In this document: piece by piece, positions 9,559-18,009 of the stretch
Position numbering within the stretch: the first letter of the stretch is position 1
Layout of the letters: every line of letters starts with the position of its first letter
From: Paenibacillus pabuli NBRC 13638
GTDB lineage: Bacteria; Bacillota; Bacilli; Paenibacillales; Paenibacillaceae
Length of the DNA stretch: 64,000 nt
Direction of reading: 5' to 3'
Assembly (NCBI RefSeq): GCF_001514495.1
Contig: NZ_BCNM01000001.1
Location: 310,001 to 374,000 of the forward strand
Notes under the pieces: generated by a model
Told to the model about the DNA's origin: nothing
The model's input: only the letters and a program-made list of their open reading frames with translations
The model's database searches: none
Translations under genes and position numbers: made by a program

Positions 9559-9610
9559 GTTGACAACGTCCACTAAACTGATTATTATAATGTTGACAAT
9601 GTCCACTAAA
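9559..9610 (+). promoter_or_regulatory. Twin operators and promoter of the marR operon
   Basis: Two 19-bp copies of GTTGACAAYGTCCACTAAA at 9559-9577 and 9592-9610, 33 bp apart. Each is also an imperfect palindrome (GTTGAC-N3-GTCCAC). TATAAT (9586-9591) lies between them and TTGACA (9560-9565) inside the first, although the 20 bp spacing is long. This suits autorepression by the MarR protein encoded next. Confidence 0.65.
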
Positions 9611-9624
9611 AGGGAGGGTTTGAC

Positions 9625-10086
9625 ATCGACTCACAGCAAATAAATGCAGATATGTTGACTGAAATGCGGCGTTTTAACCGTTTTTATACCAATATACTCG
9701 GTGTACTCGATAAGCATATCCTGGGAACGGGATACTCGTTCGCCGAAGCACGTGTCATTATTGAAATTGGCATTCAAGGGGAGAGCATTGCGAACAATCT
9801 GGTGGATACACTGACCATTGATCGCAGCTACATGAGCCGAATTGTAAGTAAACTGACCAGAGAAGGACTGCTGATGAAAGTGGATTCAGCTGCTGACAGC
9901 CGGGTTAGTTTGATTCGCCTGACTGAGAAGGGTCAGGAGCTTTACGGTGAGTTGAATGAACGTTCAGATCAGCAGATTGTGAAGTTAATGCAAGGTTTGG
10001 ATGAGGAAGAGATCAGAGAAGTTTACGCTTCAATGATGAATATTCAGGATAAGTTGAACAAAAGAGCAGGAGAGACAAGACGATGA
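9625..10086 (+). CDS. MarR family transcriptional regulator
   Basis: Winged-helix repressor of about 144-153 residues. The DNA-binding core is TLTIDRSYMSRIVSKLTREGLL with the wing DSRVSLIRLTEKG, flanked by dimerisation helices. It likely represses itself and the lyase gene that overlaps its stop codon (ATGA). The start is uncertain. ATG 9652 has no SD, while a strong AGGGAGGG at 9611-9618 points, at 6 nt spacing, to the in-frame codon ATC at 9625. I use 9625 as the more likely functional start, which would be non-canonical; ATG 9652 is the conservative choice. Confidence 0.85.
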   Translation: MDSQQINADMLTEMRRFNRFYTNILGVLDKHILGTGYSFAEARVIIEIGIQGESIANNLVDTLTIDRSYMSRIVSKLTREGLLMKVDSAADSRVSLIRLTEKGQELYGELNERSDQQIVKLMQGLDEEEIREVYASMMNIQDKLNKRAGETRR

Positions 10087-11141
10087 TACGATTCGAATGT
10101 GATTACAACGAAGGCGCGCATGAGCGGATTTTGCAAAGACTGATTTCAACCAACATGGAACAAACGAGCGGTTACGGTACAGATGCCCATTGTGACCGGG
10201 CGAGAAGCCTTATTCGTCAAGCGTGTGAAAATGAACAGGCGGATGTGCATTTTCTGGTCGGCGGTACACAGACCAATACTACGGTTATTGCCTCCATTTT
10301 ACGTCCATATCAAGGCGTGATTGCAGCGAGTTCGGGCCATATCGCGGTTCATGAGACCGGAGCGATCGAAGCCACAGGTCACAAAGTGATCACTGTACCA
10401 AGCGAAGACGGAAAGATCACGGCTGTTCAGGTCAGAGCGGTCTATGAAGCCCATAGAAATGACGCAGCACCTGAACATTGTGTTCAGCCCGGAATGGTTT
10501 ACATATCCCAGCCTACCGAGAATGGCACGATGTACAGCAAGGCAGAGCTGCAAGCATTATTTGACGTAAGCCAACAGTGTGGTCTCCCCTTCTTTATTGA
10601 TGGGGCTCGTCTTGGGTATGCTCTTGCTTCCCGAAATTGTGATATGACTCTCGCTGATCTCGCCCGCCTGTGTGATGTATTCTATATTGGCGGTACCAAG
10701 ATCGGAGCATTGATGGGAGAAGCGGTAGTCATCCTGAATGACAAGCTCAAGCCAGATTTTCGTTATATGATCAAACAAAAAGGCGGCCTGCTTGCCAAAG
10801 GCAGATTGCTGGGTATTCAGTTTGAAACCCTGTTTGAAGATGGCCTATATCTTGAAATTTCCCAGCATGCGGTGGACATGGCGATGCTAATTCATGATTC
10901 GCTTGCGGAGCAAGGTATTACTTTCCTATATGATTCACCAACCAATCAGCAATTTCCGATTCTGCCAGATGACCTGCTTCAGGATTTACGCAACCGTTAC
11001 TCGTTCACATTCTGGGAAAAGGTGTCCGATACACACAGCGTCGTTCGTTTTTGTACCAGTTGGGCAACTCAGCGGGAAAATGTGGATTCACTGCTTCGTG
11101 ATATTTCCCAGTGTCTAAACAAATTTAAAGCTTGTGTGTAA
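10083..11141 (+). CDS. Threonine aldolase / beta-eliminating lyase family enzyme
   Basis: PLP-dependent enzyme of 352 residues with the fold-type I layout of low-specificity L-threonine aldolases, which split threonine or allo-threonine to glycine and acetaldehyde. The PLP lysine is Lys206 in YIGGTKIGALMGEA; the cofactor-binding Asp/Gly region FFIDGARLGYAL precedes it, and VGGTQTNTTV supplies the phosphate-binding loop. The start overlaps the MarR stop by ATGA, so translation is coupled and the gene should share the MarR-controlled promoter. The link between a MarR regulator and this enzyme is not one I know. Confidence 0.88.
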   Translation: MIRFECDYNEGAHERILQRLISTNMEQTSGYGTDAHCDRARSLIRQACENEQADVHFLVGGTQTNTTVIASILRPYQGVIAASSGHIAVHETGAIEATGHKVITVPSEDGKITAVQVRAVYEAHRNDAAPEHCVQPGMVYISQPTENGTMYSKAELQALFDVSQQCGLPFFIDGARLGYALASRNCDMTLADLARLCDVFYIGGTKIGALMGEAVVILNDKLKPDFRYMIKQKGGLLAKGRLLGIQFETLFEDGLYLEISQHAVDMAMLIHDSLAEQGITFLYDSPTNQQFPILPDDLLQDLRNRYSFTFWEKVSDTHSVVRFCTSWATQRENVDSLLRDISQCLNKFKACV

Positions 11142-11188
11142 TCATTAATATCTAAAGGATAGTACATTGGCGGAGTAGAACGCCAAAG

Positions 11189-11223
11189 AAGAAGTCGCCA
11201 TGTTAATGACGGCTTCTTTTTTT
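11189..11223 (+). terminator. Terminator after the lyase gene
   Basis: AAGAAGTCG and CGGCTTCTT around ATGTTAATGA, then TTTTTTT. Confidence 0.8.
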
Positions 11224-11255
11224 GTCTGCTGCTATATAATTCATGACTCTACTTA

Positions 11256-13232
11256 CTAAAATTGAATTACGACCATTTGATGACAGGACCATTGCGGTAT
11301 CGTGTAGGTCACGAGGCCGTTCACCTGACTGAATGGAAGACTAAGGTTCTGTGGCGCCAGATACACATCCTGTATCTGTTCGGCAGCCGCAACCGTCACC
11401 TCTGTATTGATGAGTGGAGGGATATCCTCGATAACTTCCACACCTTGTCCTCTACGTACTGGAGAGGCATACAGCAGATGATTCACCCAACGGTTCGAGT
11501 TCGTCTGCATCTGCAGCGTAGTAACCCCTTGGGCAGGCAGGTTGGTCATTAACGATTTATTATTACTGAGTAAACGGTCCAGCGCGTAACAGATGATTTC
11601 CTTTACAGCCAAGCTCCCCTTTGTAGCATAATCTTCAAAAACATTCCATGCGATATAGATTCCATCTCTACCTTCGGCCATGCCCGTTCCCGATTCCTGC
11701 AGATCAGAAGGGGTATGCTGGTGAGAGGAGAACGTGAACAAGTCACGGTTAAAATATGAATTTTCCTTACTACCAAGTACGATGCCGTCTGTCGTTGGCA
11801 CTGTATTCTGTCCTTCGGTGTACATGACGAAAGAGGCTGTGCGCAGCGAAGGAAGCTCGAAATTCGGACGGAAATAGGAGGGACGGAATGGGGATACCTC
11901 CTCAAATTTTACACCCAAATCGAATTCAAAGCCCGTTCCATCCGGTGAGAGTCCGGAACGGCCAGTAGCGAGAATTTTGCCGCCCCCGGCAAGGAAGGCT
12001 GTCAGTTTGGTTTTGATTGACTCTGTGATGCTGATGGCATCCGGTAAAATAACAACTTTATATTTGGACAGATCAGCCTGCAAATCTACCACATCGAAGA
12101 GATAGTGGCCTTCCAGCAAAACTCTTACAGCGCCGGTATCGTGGTGCTTGTGATGGTTATGAGGATCGCCTCCGGATTCCCATAAAGTTGCCTCCACTGA
12201 CAGCAGCGCTATATCGGTTATAGCGATAGTATCTCGGCACCATTCCTCCTTTGCTTCTACCTCACGGTAAGCTTCCCCGATCAACGAATACGTGGCATGA
12301 TCCATCTGACCAAAAGGATGAAGCTGATCTCCAATGGAGCAGCGTGCTCCGTTCGCAAGACTCAGTGCAGTTTCATAACGCAGTGCGTTGGGATGTTTGT
12401 ATCCGCCAAATTCACCCCAGGAGGTATGGAATTTTCCGGTCATGCCGAGGAAATCCATGCCTAGTGTCTGCGCATAACGTGCAGACAGCGGGAAGTGGTC
12501 GTATCCCCAGCCACCCGTTGGTAGTGATTCCAACTCCAAATGGGTATTCACATGGGCGAGATCCCGCCGCCCACGGTCGACATGACTGCTGTTGTGGAAC
12601 ACTGGTAATCCTGGTTTCACAGCATGCACCGTCTCATTCATTCGATTAGCATAACGAGCGTAAGTCTGTTCCCACAGTTTTCTCATATCTTGAATGTTTC
12701 GTGGATCGGAGCCCTGCGTGCGAATCTCGGCAACACAATATTGACAATAACATTCCCGAACACCAACGATATCGAGGAAGATGCCGTCCACATCATAATT
12801 CTTTACAACTTCCTCGACCTGTAGGGTGAGAACGTCAAGATAAGGGGTGTTCATGCAAAATTGATGATATCCTGGCGTCATGAAGTCGGCTGTCCAACTG
12901 ATATGCTCCTGCTGATTGCGGATGAGCCATTGTGGATGTTTGCGGGCGAGTCGCTCATCCAGGCCAGCGGAGAGATAGACCGGTGTCTTCACGCCTATCT
13001 CATGAGCAGCCTCAATCTGGGCACCCAGAAGATCGAAATTCAGATGTGGATGCATTTGATTGGCGGTTGTCGGGTGGTAGGCCCAGCCATGGTGGCACTT
13101 GGAGAATATGGTTATGGAATCGACGTGTCCAGTCTTGAGCATCTCCTGAAATTGATGCTTGGAAAAATCACGGCCAATACCTTCAATGGCTTCTGACGTA
13201 TGAAAATCGAGATGAACCTGACGAAATCTCAT
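11256..13232 (-). CDS. Putative glycoside hydrolase (GHL6-type with trimerisation-like domain)
   Basis: Cytoplasmic protein of 658 residues without signal peptide. The N-terminal half reads as a TIM barrel of the hypothetical glycosyl hydrolase class (GHL6): YDVDGIFLDIVG gives a candidate catalytic Asp, CQYCV looks like a metal or structural Cys pair, and WGEFGGYKHP lies further on. The second half (about 350-560) resembles the beta-galactosidase trimerisation domain (KVVILPDAISI, GGKILATGRSG). Substrate unknown; relatives are annotated loosely as alpha-amylase family, fucosidase-like or beta-galactosidase-like. ATG 13232 follows AGGGGGA; a longer start (13268) is less likely. An AraC regulator is divergent and probably controls it. 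Confidence 0.75.
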   Translation of the reverse strand: MRFRQVHLDFHTSEAIEGIGRDFSKHQFQEMLKTGHVDSITIFSKCHHGWAYHPTTANQMHPHLNFDLLGAQIEAAHEIGVKTPVYLSAGLDERLARKHPQWLIRNQQEHISWTADFMTPGYHQFCMNTPYLDVLTLQVEEVVKNYDVDGIFLDIVGVRECYCQYCVAEIRTQGSDPRNIQDMRKLWEQTYARYANRMNETVHAVKPGLPVFHNSSHVDRGRRDLAHVNTHLELESLPTGGWGYDHFPLSARYAQTLGMDFLGMTGKFHTSWGEFGGYKHPNALRYETALSLANGARCSIGDQLHPFGQMDHATYSLIGEAYREVEAKEEWCRDTIAITDIALLSVEATLWESGGDPHNHHKHHDTGAVRVLLEGHYLFDVVDLQADLSKYKVVILPDAISITESIKTKLTAFLAGGGKILATGRSGLSPDGTGFEFDLGVKFEEVSPFRPSYFRPNFELPSLRTASFVMYTEGQNTVPTTDGIVLGSKENSYFNRDLFTFSSHQHTPSDLQESGTGMAEGRDGIYIAWNVFEDYATKGSLAVKEIICYALDRLLSNNKSLMTNLPAQGVTTLQMQTNSNRWVNHLLYASPVRRGQGVEVIEDIPPLINTEVTVAAAEQIQDVYLAPQNLSLPFSQVNGLVTYTIPQWSCHQMVVIQF

Positions 13233-13367
13233 GCTTGCGTCCCCCTGGTCATTAAATGATAGAATCATATTATATCTACCACTCTAATCGATCATCCGCT
13301 TTGATACAGCTGACAATCACGACTATATATAGCACATTCTCTACATTTTGAACAAAGGAGGGATCGC

Positions 13368-14246
13368 ATGCTTGTGCTTGAACTTCAAGTTCCGCCGTTC
13401 CCGCTGTTAGCAGCAATTGGGCACACCGAATGGCAGCCGGGAATGCAGCATGCCCAGCGCTGCTTTGATGTATTCGATCTTATTATTTGCGCCAAAGGAG
13501 CGCTATACATGGAGGAAGATGGCCTCCGTTACGAGGTTGCGGAAGGCATGATGCTGTTTCTTGAACCTGGCAAAGAACACCGTGGGTATAAACCAACGGA
13601 TGTGCAGACGGAGGTATACTGGATTCATTTTCAGCTTCCCTCTGTGCAAAAGATGATTTTGAAAGAAAAGACAACTTGGGAGCAGCCCTTGCTTCAACAA
13701 ACAGACCAGGATATTGAGGCTCCCCCTGGAGCCATCGAAATTCCCAAATTTGCCGCGGTGGATCTACATAACCTGGAGCCAATAATGGAAGAAATGCTTG
13801 AGCTGCACCATGTACTCACCCGTCAGCGTTCCTTCGAGCTGCATGTTCTGTTAGGCCAATTCCTTCTGCAATTACAAAAGGGAATGAGACAGAACAGCCC
13901 GCAGGCTCGTTCCTATTTTCTAAGCGAGAAGGTGGCAACTTATCTTGGTCTGCACCTGGAGCAGCCATTTGATTCCGGACAGATGGAGCGTGATCTGCTG
14001 TATCATTTTGATTACCTGGCCCGCTGCCTGAAGCAGTATACGGGGATGAGCCCGCTTCAATACAGGCATCACCTGCAAATGGAGAAGGCCAAGCGGTTAT
14101 TGGCACATTCTGAGCTTCCACTGAAGCGTATCGGCGAATTGTGTGGACTGCAGGACCATAACTATTTTACACGGTTGTTCAAACGTCAAACTTTCCTTAC
14201 GCCTGGAGAGTATCGCAAGAAGCATCAGTTGTATTTCTTGGAATAG
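13368..14246 (+). CDS. AraC family transcriptional regulator with cupin sensor
   Basis: Regulator of 292 residues. The N-terminal half is a cupin-like effector domain (LYMEEDGLRYEVAEGMMLF, then EPGKEHRGYKPT), and the C-terminal ~100 residues form the double helix-turn-helix (FDYLARCLKQYTGMSPLQY and KRIGELCGLQDHNYFTRLF). ATG 13368 follows AAAGGAGGG. It is divergent from the putative glycosidase gene with a 135 bp spacer. The glycosidase side contains TATAAT but no good -35, as expected for an activator-dependent promoter, so this protein is probably its sugar-responsive activator. Confidence 0.9.
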   Translation: MLVLELQVPPFPLLAAIGHTEWQPGMQHAQRCFDVFDLIICAKGALYMEEDGLRYEVAEGMMLFLEPGKEHRGYKPTDVQTEVYWIHFQLPSVQKMILKEKTTWEQPLLQQTDQDIEAPPGAIEIPKFAAVDLHNLEPIMEEMLELHHVLTRQRSFELHVLLGQFLLQLQKGMRQNSPQARSYFLSEKVATYLGLHLEQPFDSGQMERDLLYHFDYLARCLKQYTGMSPLQYRHHLQMEKAKRLLAHSELPLKRIGELCGLQDHNYFTRLFKRQTFLTPGEYRKKHQLYFLE

Positions 14247-14393
14247 AAATAATCAAACAAAAAAAACGCCTGGAAGGACGGCAGGATCATCACCACTACC
14301 GGGAGAGCAGCTTTTGGGCTTGGTAGATGTGCTTCAACTGCTTCCGTAATGTCGGTTGGCTTTCAATACATTGTGTTCAACAATATGAATAAA

Positions 14394-14438
14394 AGCAGCC
14401 CAGGTACGATAAAAAGTACTGGACTGCTTCTATTTTTT
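14394..14438. terminator. Bidirectional terminator between araC and MFS genes
   Basis: AGCAGCCCAGGTAC and GTACTGGACTGCT flank a GATAAAAA loop, followed by CTATTTTTTT on the plus strand. It sits between converging genes. The rest of 14247-14500 holds no gene I can support. Confidence 0.75.
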
Positions 14439-14500
14439 TGAAATGTGCCCCGGGACATTTCTTCGTATTATTTATAATCCTAATGAATTATCCTAATAGA

Positions 14501-15682
14501 TTATTCTTCTGAGATAAATCTTTTGCCAAGCAACCACATTCCGCCGCTAATGACCAGAAAATATAAAGGCATTACCAACAATGAACCGTTATGCAGAGCA
14601 CCCATTCCCCATGTCATAAGGCTTACCAGCAAGTAGTAGCCCAAGCTGAATATGGCACCAGCTGTGCCAATTACATCATGAAAATGAACAAGGGCAAGAC
14701 TTAGACAATTAGGCAAAGCAATTCCTGCGCCAATCAACAGAACAAACATGGCAGTTAACATGCAAATGATCTGCAAAAGATTTGGCAGCATAGACAAGCC
14801 GCTTCCAAGGGTTAGGAGAAGAGCTCCACAGGTCATTACCAGACAACCCAAACGAATGATCTTTTCCGGTGCGTAAACGGTCAATAATCTTTTGGAGATC
14901 ATTGCACCGACCACCGATGCCAAGGCCACAATAATGCCCAGAAAACCATAAACGCCAGGCGACAGATCAAAGTGTTCAATGAAGATGAAGGGAGCTTCGG
15001 CATAATAACTAAATAAAACTCCGTTAATACCTCCGATCAATAAGCAAAACACCATTACGCGCGGCATAGAGAGCATCTTTTTAACAACCGGAAGTATAGC
15101 CACTTTGGAACGTAAAGAAACGTTTGTTGTCTCCGGCAGTCTAAGAAGAGCATATATGAACAACAACAGGCTCATCACTACTAACGCCAAGAATACCCAT
15201 CTGAAGCCAAAGGCCTGATCAATCCAACCACCAATAAGTGGTCCAACTGCCGGCGTAAATGCAATGACAGCAGAGATTTGGGCAAACATCACATGTCTCC
15301 GATCTCCCGATACGCTTTCTCGAAGCATGGTTTGGGTGATAATCGAGCCAGTTGCGGCACCAAAAGCCTGTACGAAACGGCCGACAAGAAGCCATTGAAT
15401 TGATTCCGAGTAAAAGCACATCAAGCTTCCGATCCCATATACGATGAGGCCGCCCAGCATTGCAGGTCTACGACCAATCAAGTCGGACAGCCAGCCCCAG
15501 CAGAAAACGCCCAAGGCAAATCCTATAAAATAGATGCTTAACGTGAATTGTACGGAACTATTAGATACACCAAGTGCTGCTGCGATATCTGGGAGCGATG
15601 GAGTGTAGATGGTTTCGCTGATTTGCGGAAAAGCGATAAGAACAATCATTAAAAACAAAGATGGTACAGCATATTTCTTCAT
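14501..15682 (-). CDS. Bcr/CflA family multidrug efflux MFS transporter
   Basis: Integral membrane protein of 393 residues with 12 predicted helices. The Bcr/CflA hallmarks are the N-terminus FPQISETIYTPSLPDIA, the motif A loop GWLSDLIGRRP and FVQAFGAATGSIITQTMLRE. Family members are proton-driven exporters of drugs such as bicyclomycin or sulfonamides; the actual substrate is unknown. TAGGAGGG precedes the ATG. No local regulator is adjacent. Confidence 0.9.
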   Translation of the reverse strand: MKKYAVPSLFLMIVLIAFPQISETIYTPSLPDIAAALGVSNSSVQFTLSIYFIGFALGVFCWGWLSDLIGRRPAMLGGLIVYGIGSLMCFYSESIQWLLVGRFVQAFGAATGSIITQTMLRESVSGDRRHVMFAQISAVIAFTPAVGPLIGGWIDQAFGFRWVFLALVVMSLLLFIYALLRLPETTNVSLRSKVAILPVVKKMLSMPRVMVFCLLIGGINGVLFSYYAEAPFIFIEHFDLSPGVYGFLGIIVALASVVGAMISKRLLTVYAPEKIIRLGCLVMTCGALLLTLGSGLSMLPNLLQIICMLTAMFVLLIGAGIALPNCLSLALVHFHDVIGTAGAIFSLGYYLLVSLMTWGMGALHNGSLLVMPLYFLVISGGMWLLGKRFISEE

Positions 15683-16008
15683 TATATATTAGCCCTCCTA
15701 CAAGCTTATACTCTATTACGACAACAAGAATATGAGCCTAGCTAGGGAAAGGGGGGCATCATGATGGCGAGACGACTATAAATCATCATTTGTTGAATTA
15801 CCTTTCATCATTATAAGAGTAGGAGGGTTTGGACAATCATTGTTAATACTCGGCCTAGGTTAACACGCTAGATATGGCAAGTCAACCAGCTCTAGCCACG
15901 TAGGGTCGAACAATTCAACTGCCCTTTTTGGTGATTTTGGTAAATAGCCTTGTCAATACATGCGTGATTGAATACCTTATGACATAACACAAATGAGGAG
16001 GAGATTAC
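15683..16008. other. Intergenic region between MFS gene and yjcZ
   Basis: No coding region supported. It carries the upstream regions of two divergent genes. A 10-bp palindrome CCTAGCTAGG (15737-15746) is recognisable. GACATAACAC just before the YjcZ ribosome-binding site vaguely resembles the -10 of mother-cell sigma factors, too weakly to call a promoter. Confidence 0.4.
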
Positions 16009-16140
16009 ATGAGTGAAGTAGGATATGGAAATGGTGGAAATGTTGGAGGTCTTGGTGGATACGGTGGCTTCACATCCATCGGTGCAATCCTTGTTCTGTT
16101 CATCTTGTTGGTCATCATCTCCAAAGCTTTCCTGGTTTAA
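16009..16140 (+). CDS. YjcZ family sporulation protein
   Basis: Tiny protein of 43 residues. A Gly-rich head (YGNGGNVGGLGGYGG) is followed by a single transmembrane helix (SIGAILVLFILLVIISKAF), the signature of YjcZ/YtzL-like small spore-associated peptides of Bacillales. AGGAGGAGA stands 6-8 nt before the ATG and a terminator follows, so it is a separate, well-formed gene. Function in the spore is not established. It is too short to be found by a long-ORF search. Confidence 0.85.
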   Translation: MSEVGYGNGGNVGGLGGYGGFTSIGAILVLFILLVIISKAFLV

Positions 16141-16159
16141 TTCCTGTACCTTAATAACA

Positions 16160-16192
16160 ACTCTGCTGGCATTACGCTGGCAGGGTCTTTTT
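16160..16192 (+). terminator. Terminator after the yjcZ gene
   Basis: CTGCTGGC, loop ATTAC, GCTGGCAG (two G-T pairs), then GGTCTTTTT. Confidence 0.6.
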
Positions 16193-16207
16193 GACATGAT
16201 CATCATG

Positions 16208-16244
16208 TGAAAGCGTTTGACATATTTGAGTATCAATCTATAAT
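16208..16244 (+). promoter_or_regulatory. Promoter of the yesMN-type operon with cre-like motif
   Basis: TTGACA (16217-16222), a 16 bp spacer and TATAAT (16239-16244). TGAAAGCGTTTGAC (16208-16221) overlaps the -35 and fits the cre pattern at 12 of 14 positions, suggesting carbon catabolite repression by CcpA. Confidence 0.65.
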
Positions 16245-16299
16245 TATGGAGTTGCGCACACAATAGAGATTTGGATGAAGTTAAGGAGAATAGATAGGA

Positions 16300-18009
16300 A
16301 TGACACTTAAAAAAAGAATATTTTTACTGTTTTTTCTCAGTGCGTTTATTCCCTTCATTAGTATATTTGCGATTTCTTACTATACCATTGATTCCATATT
16401 TGCAAATAAAATCGATGATGGTATTCGAAGTAATCTGCAGCAGGTGACTTCCTCACTGGAGAATTCGATCACCAACCTGAATCATGTTACTCAGCAATTA
16501 TCCTACAGTGGTACATTAGGCAAAAAGTTGGATGAGGTGTTGAAGCCATCCTCCAATATATTTGAATTGATTGAAACTCGGGATGAATTAAAGAGCGAAT
16601 TAAATGTCGTAACCTTTACCAACCCGAATATAGGTTTGACATTGTATTACTTTCAGGAAGATAGCTCCACACAGTTCGGAAACTTTCCTATAAAGGATCG
16701 TTTTTCACCCGAATCTTTGCCTGTGCTCTCCAAAGCATATGGGATCACCTACTATGGTCCTCATGTCAGTATGAACAAGTTTGATGATCAGCTCGTCTTA
16801 TCCGCCATGCGGAAGGTAAAATTACCCCAGAGGGACGATGTGTATATTTATGTTGAATCCGGTTTTCACCTTGCACAGGATATATTGGGTTACAATCAGT
16901 ACAAAGGAGATTTATCCCACTTGATTCTCGATGGAGAGGGAAACATTGTGTATAGTGAGATCCCGGCGATGGAAGTCGGGGAGAATTTCTCCAGCTTATC
17001 AAATGGTGCAGCATCCGACGGAATAGCTCGCGGTCATCATTGGTTCAGACAGGATTCCACTCAGAACTGGAGCGTTGTGTCGGTGATCTCACAAGCCAAG
17101 TATCAACAGGAGAAAAATCAGTGGTTGCTTCAAATTTTACTGGTCGCTTTATTTTTCCTGGGCTTTACCGTATTTCTTGCGTGGCTGCTGTGGAAGATGG
17201 TCTATAAACCCCTCGGTCTGTTCCATTCGCAAATCAACGGAATGTCTCAAAATCCACAAACAACCGGTAGCCAGACCCGCACGCAAATTCCCGAATTTGA
17301 TTTTCTGTTAGGTGAATTTTCGAATATGCAGCATCAAATCGGTGATCTCTTTAAAGAAGTGCAGCAGAAAGAGAAGATTCGTGCAGATCTTGAAGTGGAG
17401 AAGCTGCTGTACCAGATCAATCCTCATTTTTTGATGAATACGTTGGATACGGTCCACTGGCTGGCGGTAATGAATGGACAAGGGGAGATCGACAAGCTGG
17501 TGCAGTCCCTGAATAAGCTGTTGTATTACAATTTGGGTAAATTAGGACAGGTATCCACGATGGAAGAGGAAATTGACGCGCTTAGACAGTACTTGATCCT
17601 GCAGCAAATCCGATATGATTTTGAATTTGATGTGCGTATTTCGGCTGATGAGCAAGTGCTTCAAATACCTGTACCTCGTTTTATTCTACAACCGCTGGTT
17701 GAAAATTCACTTTACCATGGACTGAGCGACGAAGGTTTTATTCAAATTGAAGTGACACGCAAAGAAACGCTGAACATTATGATTCAGGATAATGGAGCAG
17801 GCATGACAGAGGAAGCGATTGAAAGACTTCTGAACAATCGAGTAGCTGAACATCAAAAAGTAGGGATGGGCATCGGGCTCAATTATGTTCACCGTATGTT
17901 AAAAGCACAATACGGGGATCAAGCTCAACTGGTGATTGAGAGTGAATTGGGAACTGGGACAAGTATATTGCTTATACTACCGATCAAAGGAGAAGATATC
18001 TCGGCATGA
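16300..18009 (+). CDS. Sensor histidine kinase, YesM family
   Basis: Kinase of 569 residues: transmembrane helix 1 (about 7-29), an extracellular sensor region of about 245 residues (dCache-like), helix 2 (about 278-300), HAMP, a His_kinase domain with YQINPHFLMNTLDTVHWLA (phospho-acceptor about His377) and an HATPase domain (LVENSLYHGL, DNGAGMTEEA, GIGLNYV). YesM kinases sense extracellular saccharides or their binding proteins and phosphorylate AraC-type regulators. Its stop overlaps the start of the response regulator gene, and a solute-binding-like gene and ABC permeases follow. Confidence 0.95.
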   Translation: MTLKKRIFLLFFLSAFIPFISIFAISYYTIDSIFANKIDDGIRSNLQQVTSSLENSITNLNHVTQQLSYSGTLGKKLDEVLKPSSNIFELIETRDELKSELNVVTFTNPNIGLTLYYFQEDSSTQFGNFPIKDRFSPESLPVLSKAYGITYYGPHVSMNKFDDQLVLSAMRKVKLPQRDDVYIYVESGFHLAQDILGYNQYKGDLSHLILDGEGNIVYSEIPAMEVGENFSSLSNGAASDGIARGHHWFRQDSTQNWSVVSVISQAKYQQEKNQWLLQILLVALFFLGFTVFLAWLLWKMVYKPLGLFHSQINGMSQNPQTTGSQTRTQIPEFDFLLGEFSNMQHQIGDLFKEVQQKEKIRADLEVEKLLYQINPHFLMNTLDTVHWLAVMNGQGEIDKLVQSLNKLLYYNLGKLGQVSTMEEEIDALRQYLILQQIRYDFEFDVRISADEQVLQIPVPRFILQPLVENSLYHGLSDEGFIQIEVTRKETLNIMIQDNGAGMTEEAIERLLNNRVAEHQKVGMGIGLNYVHRMLKAQYGDQAQLVIESELGTGTSILLILPIKGEDISA

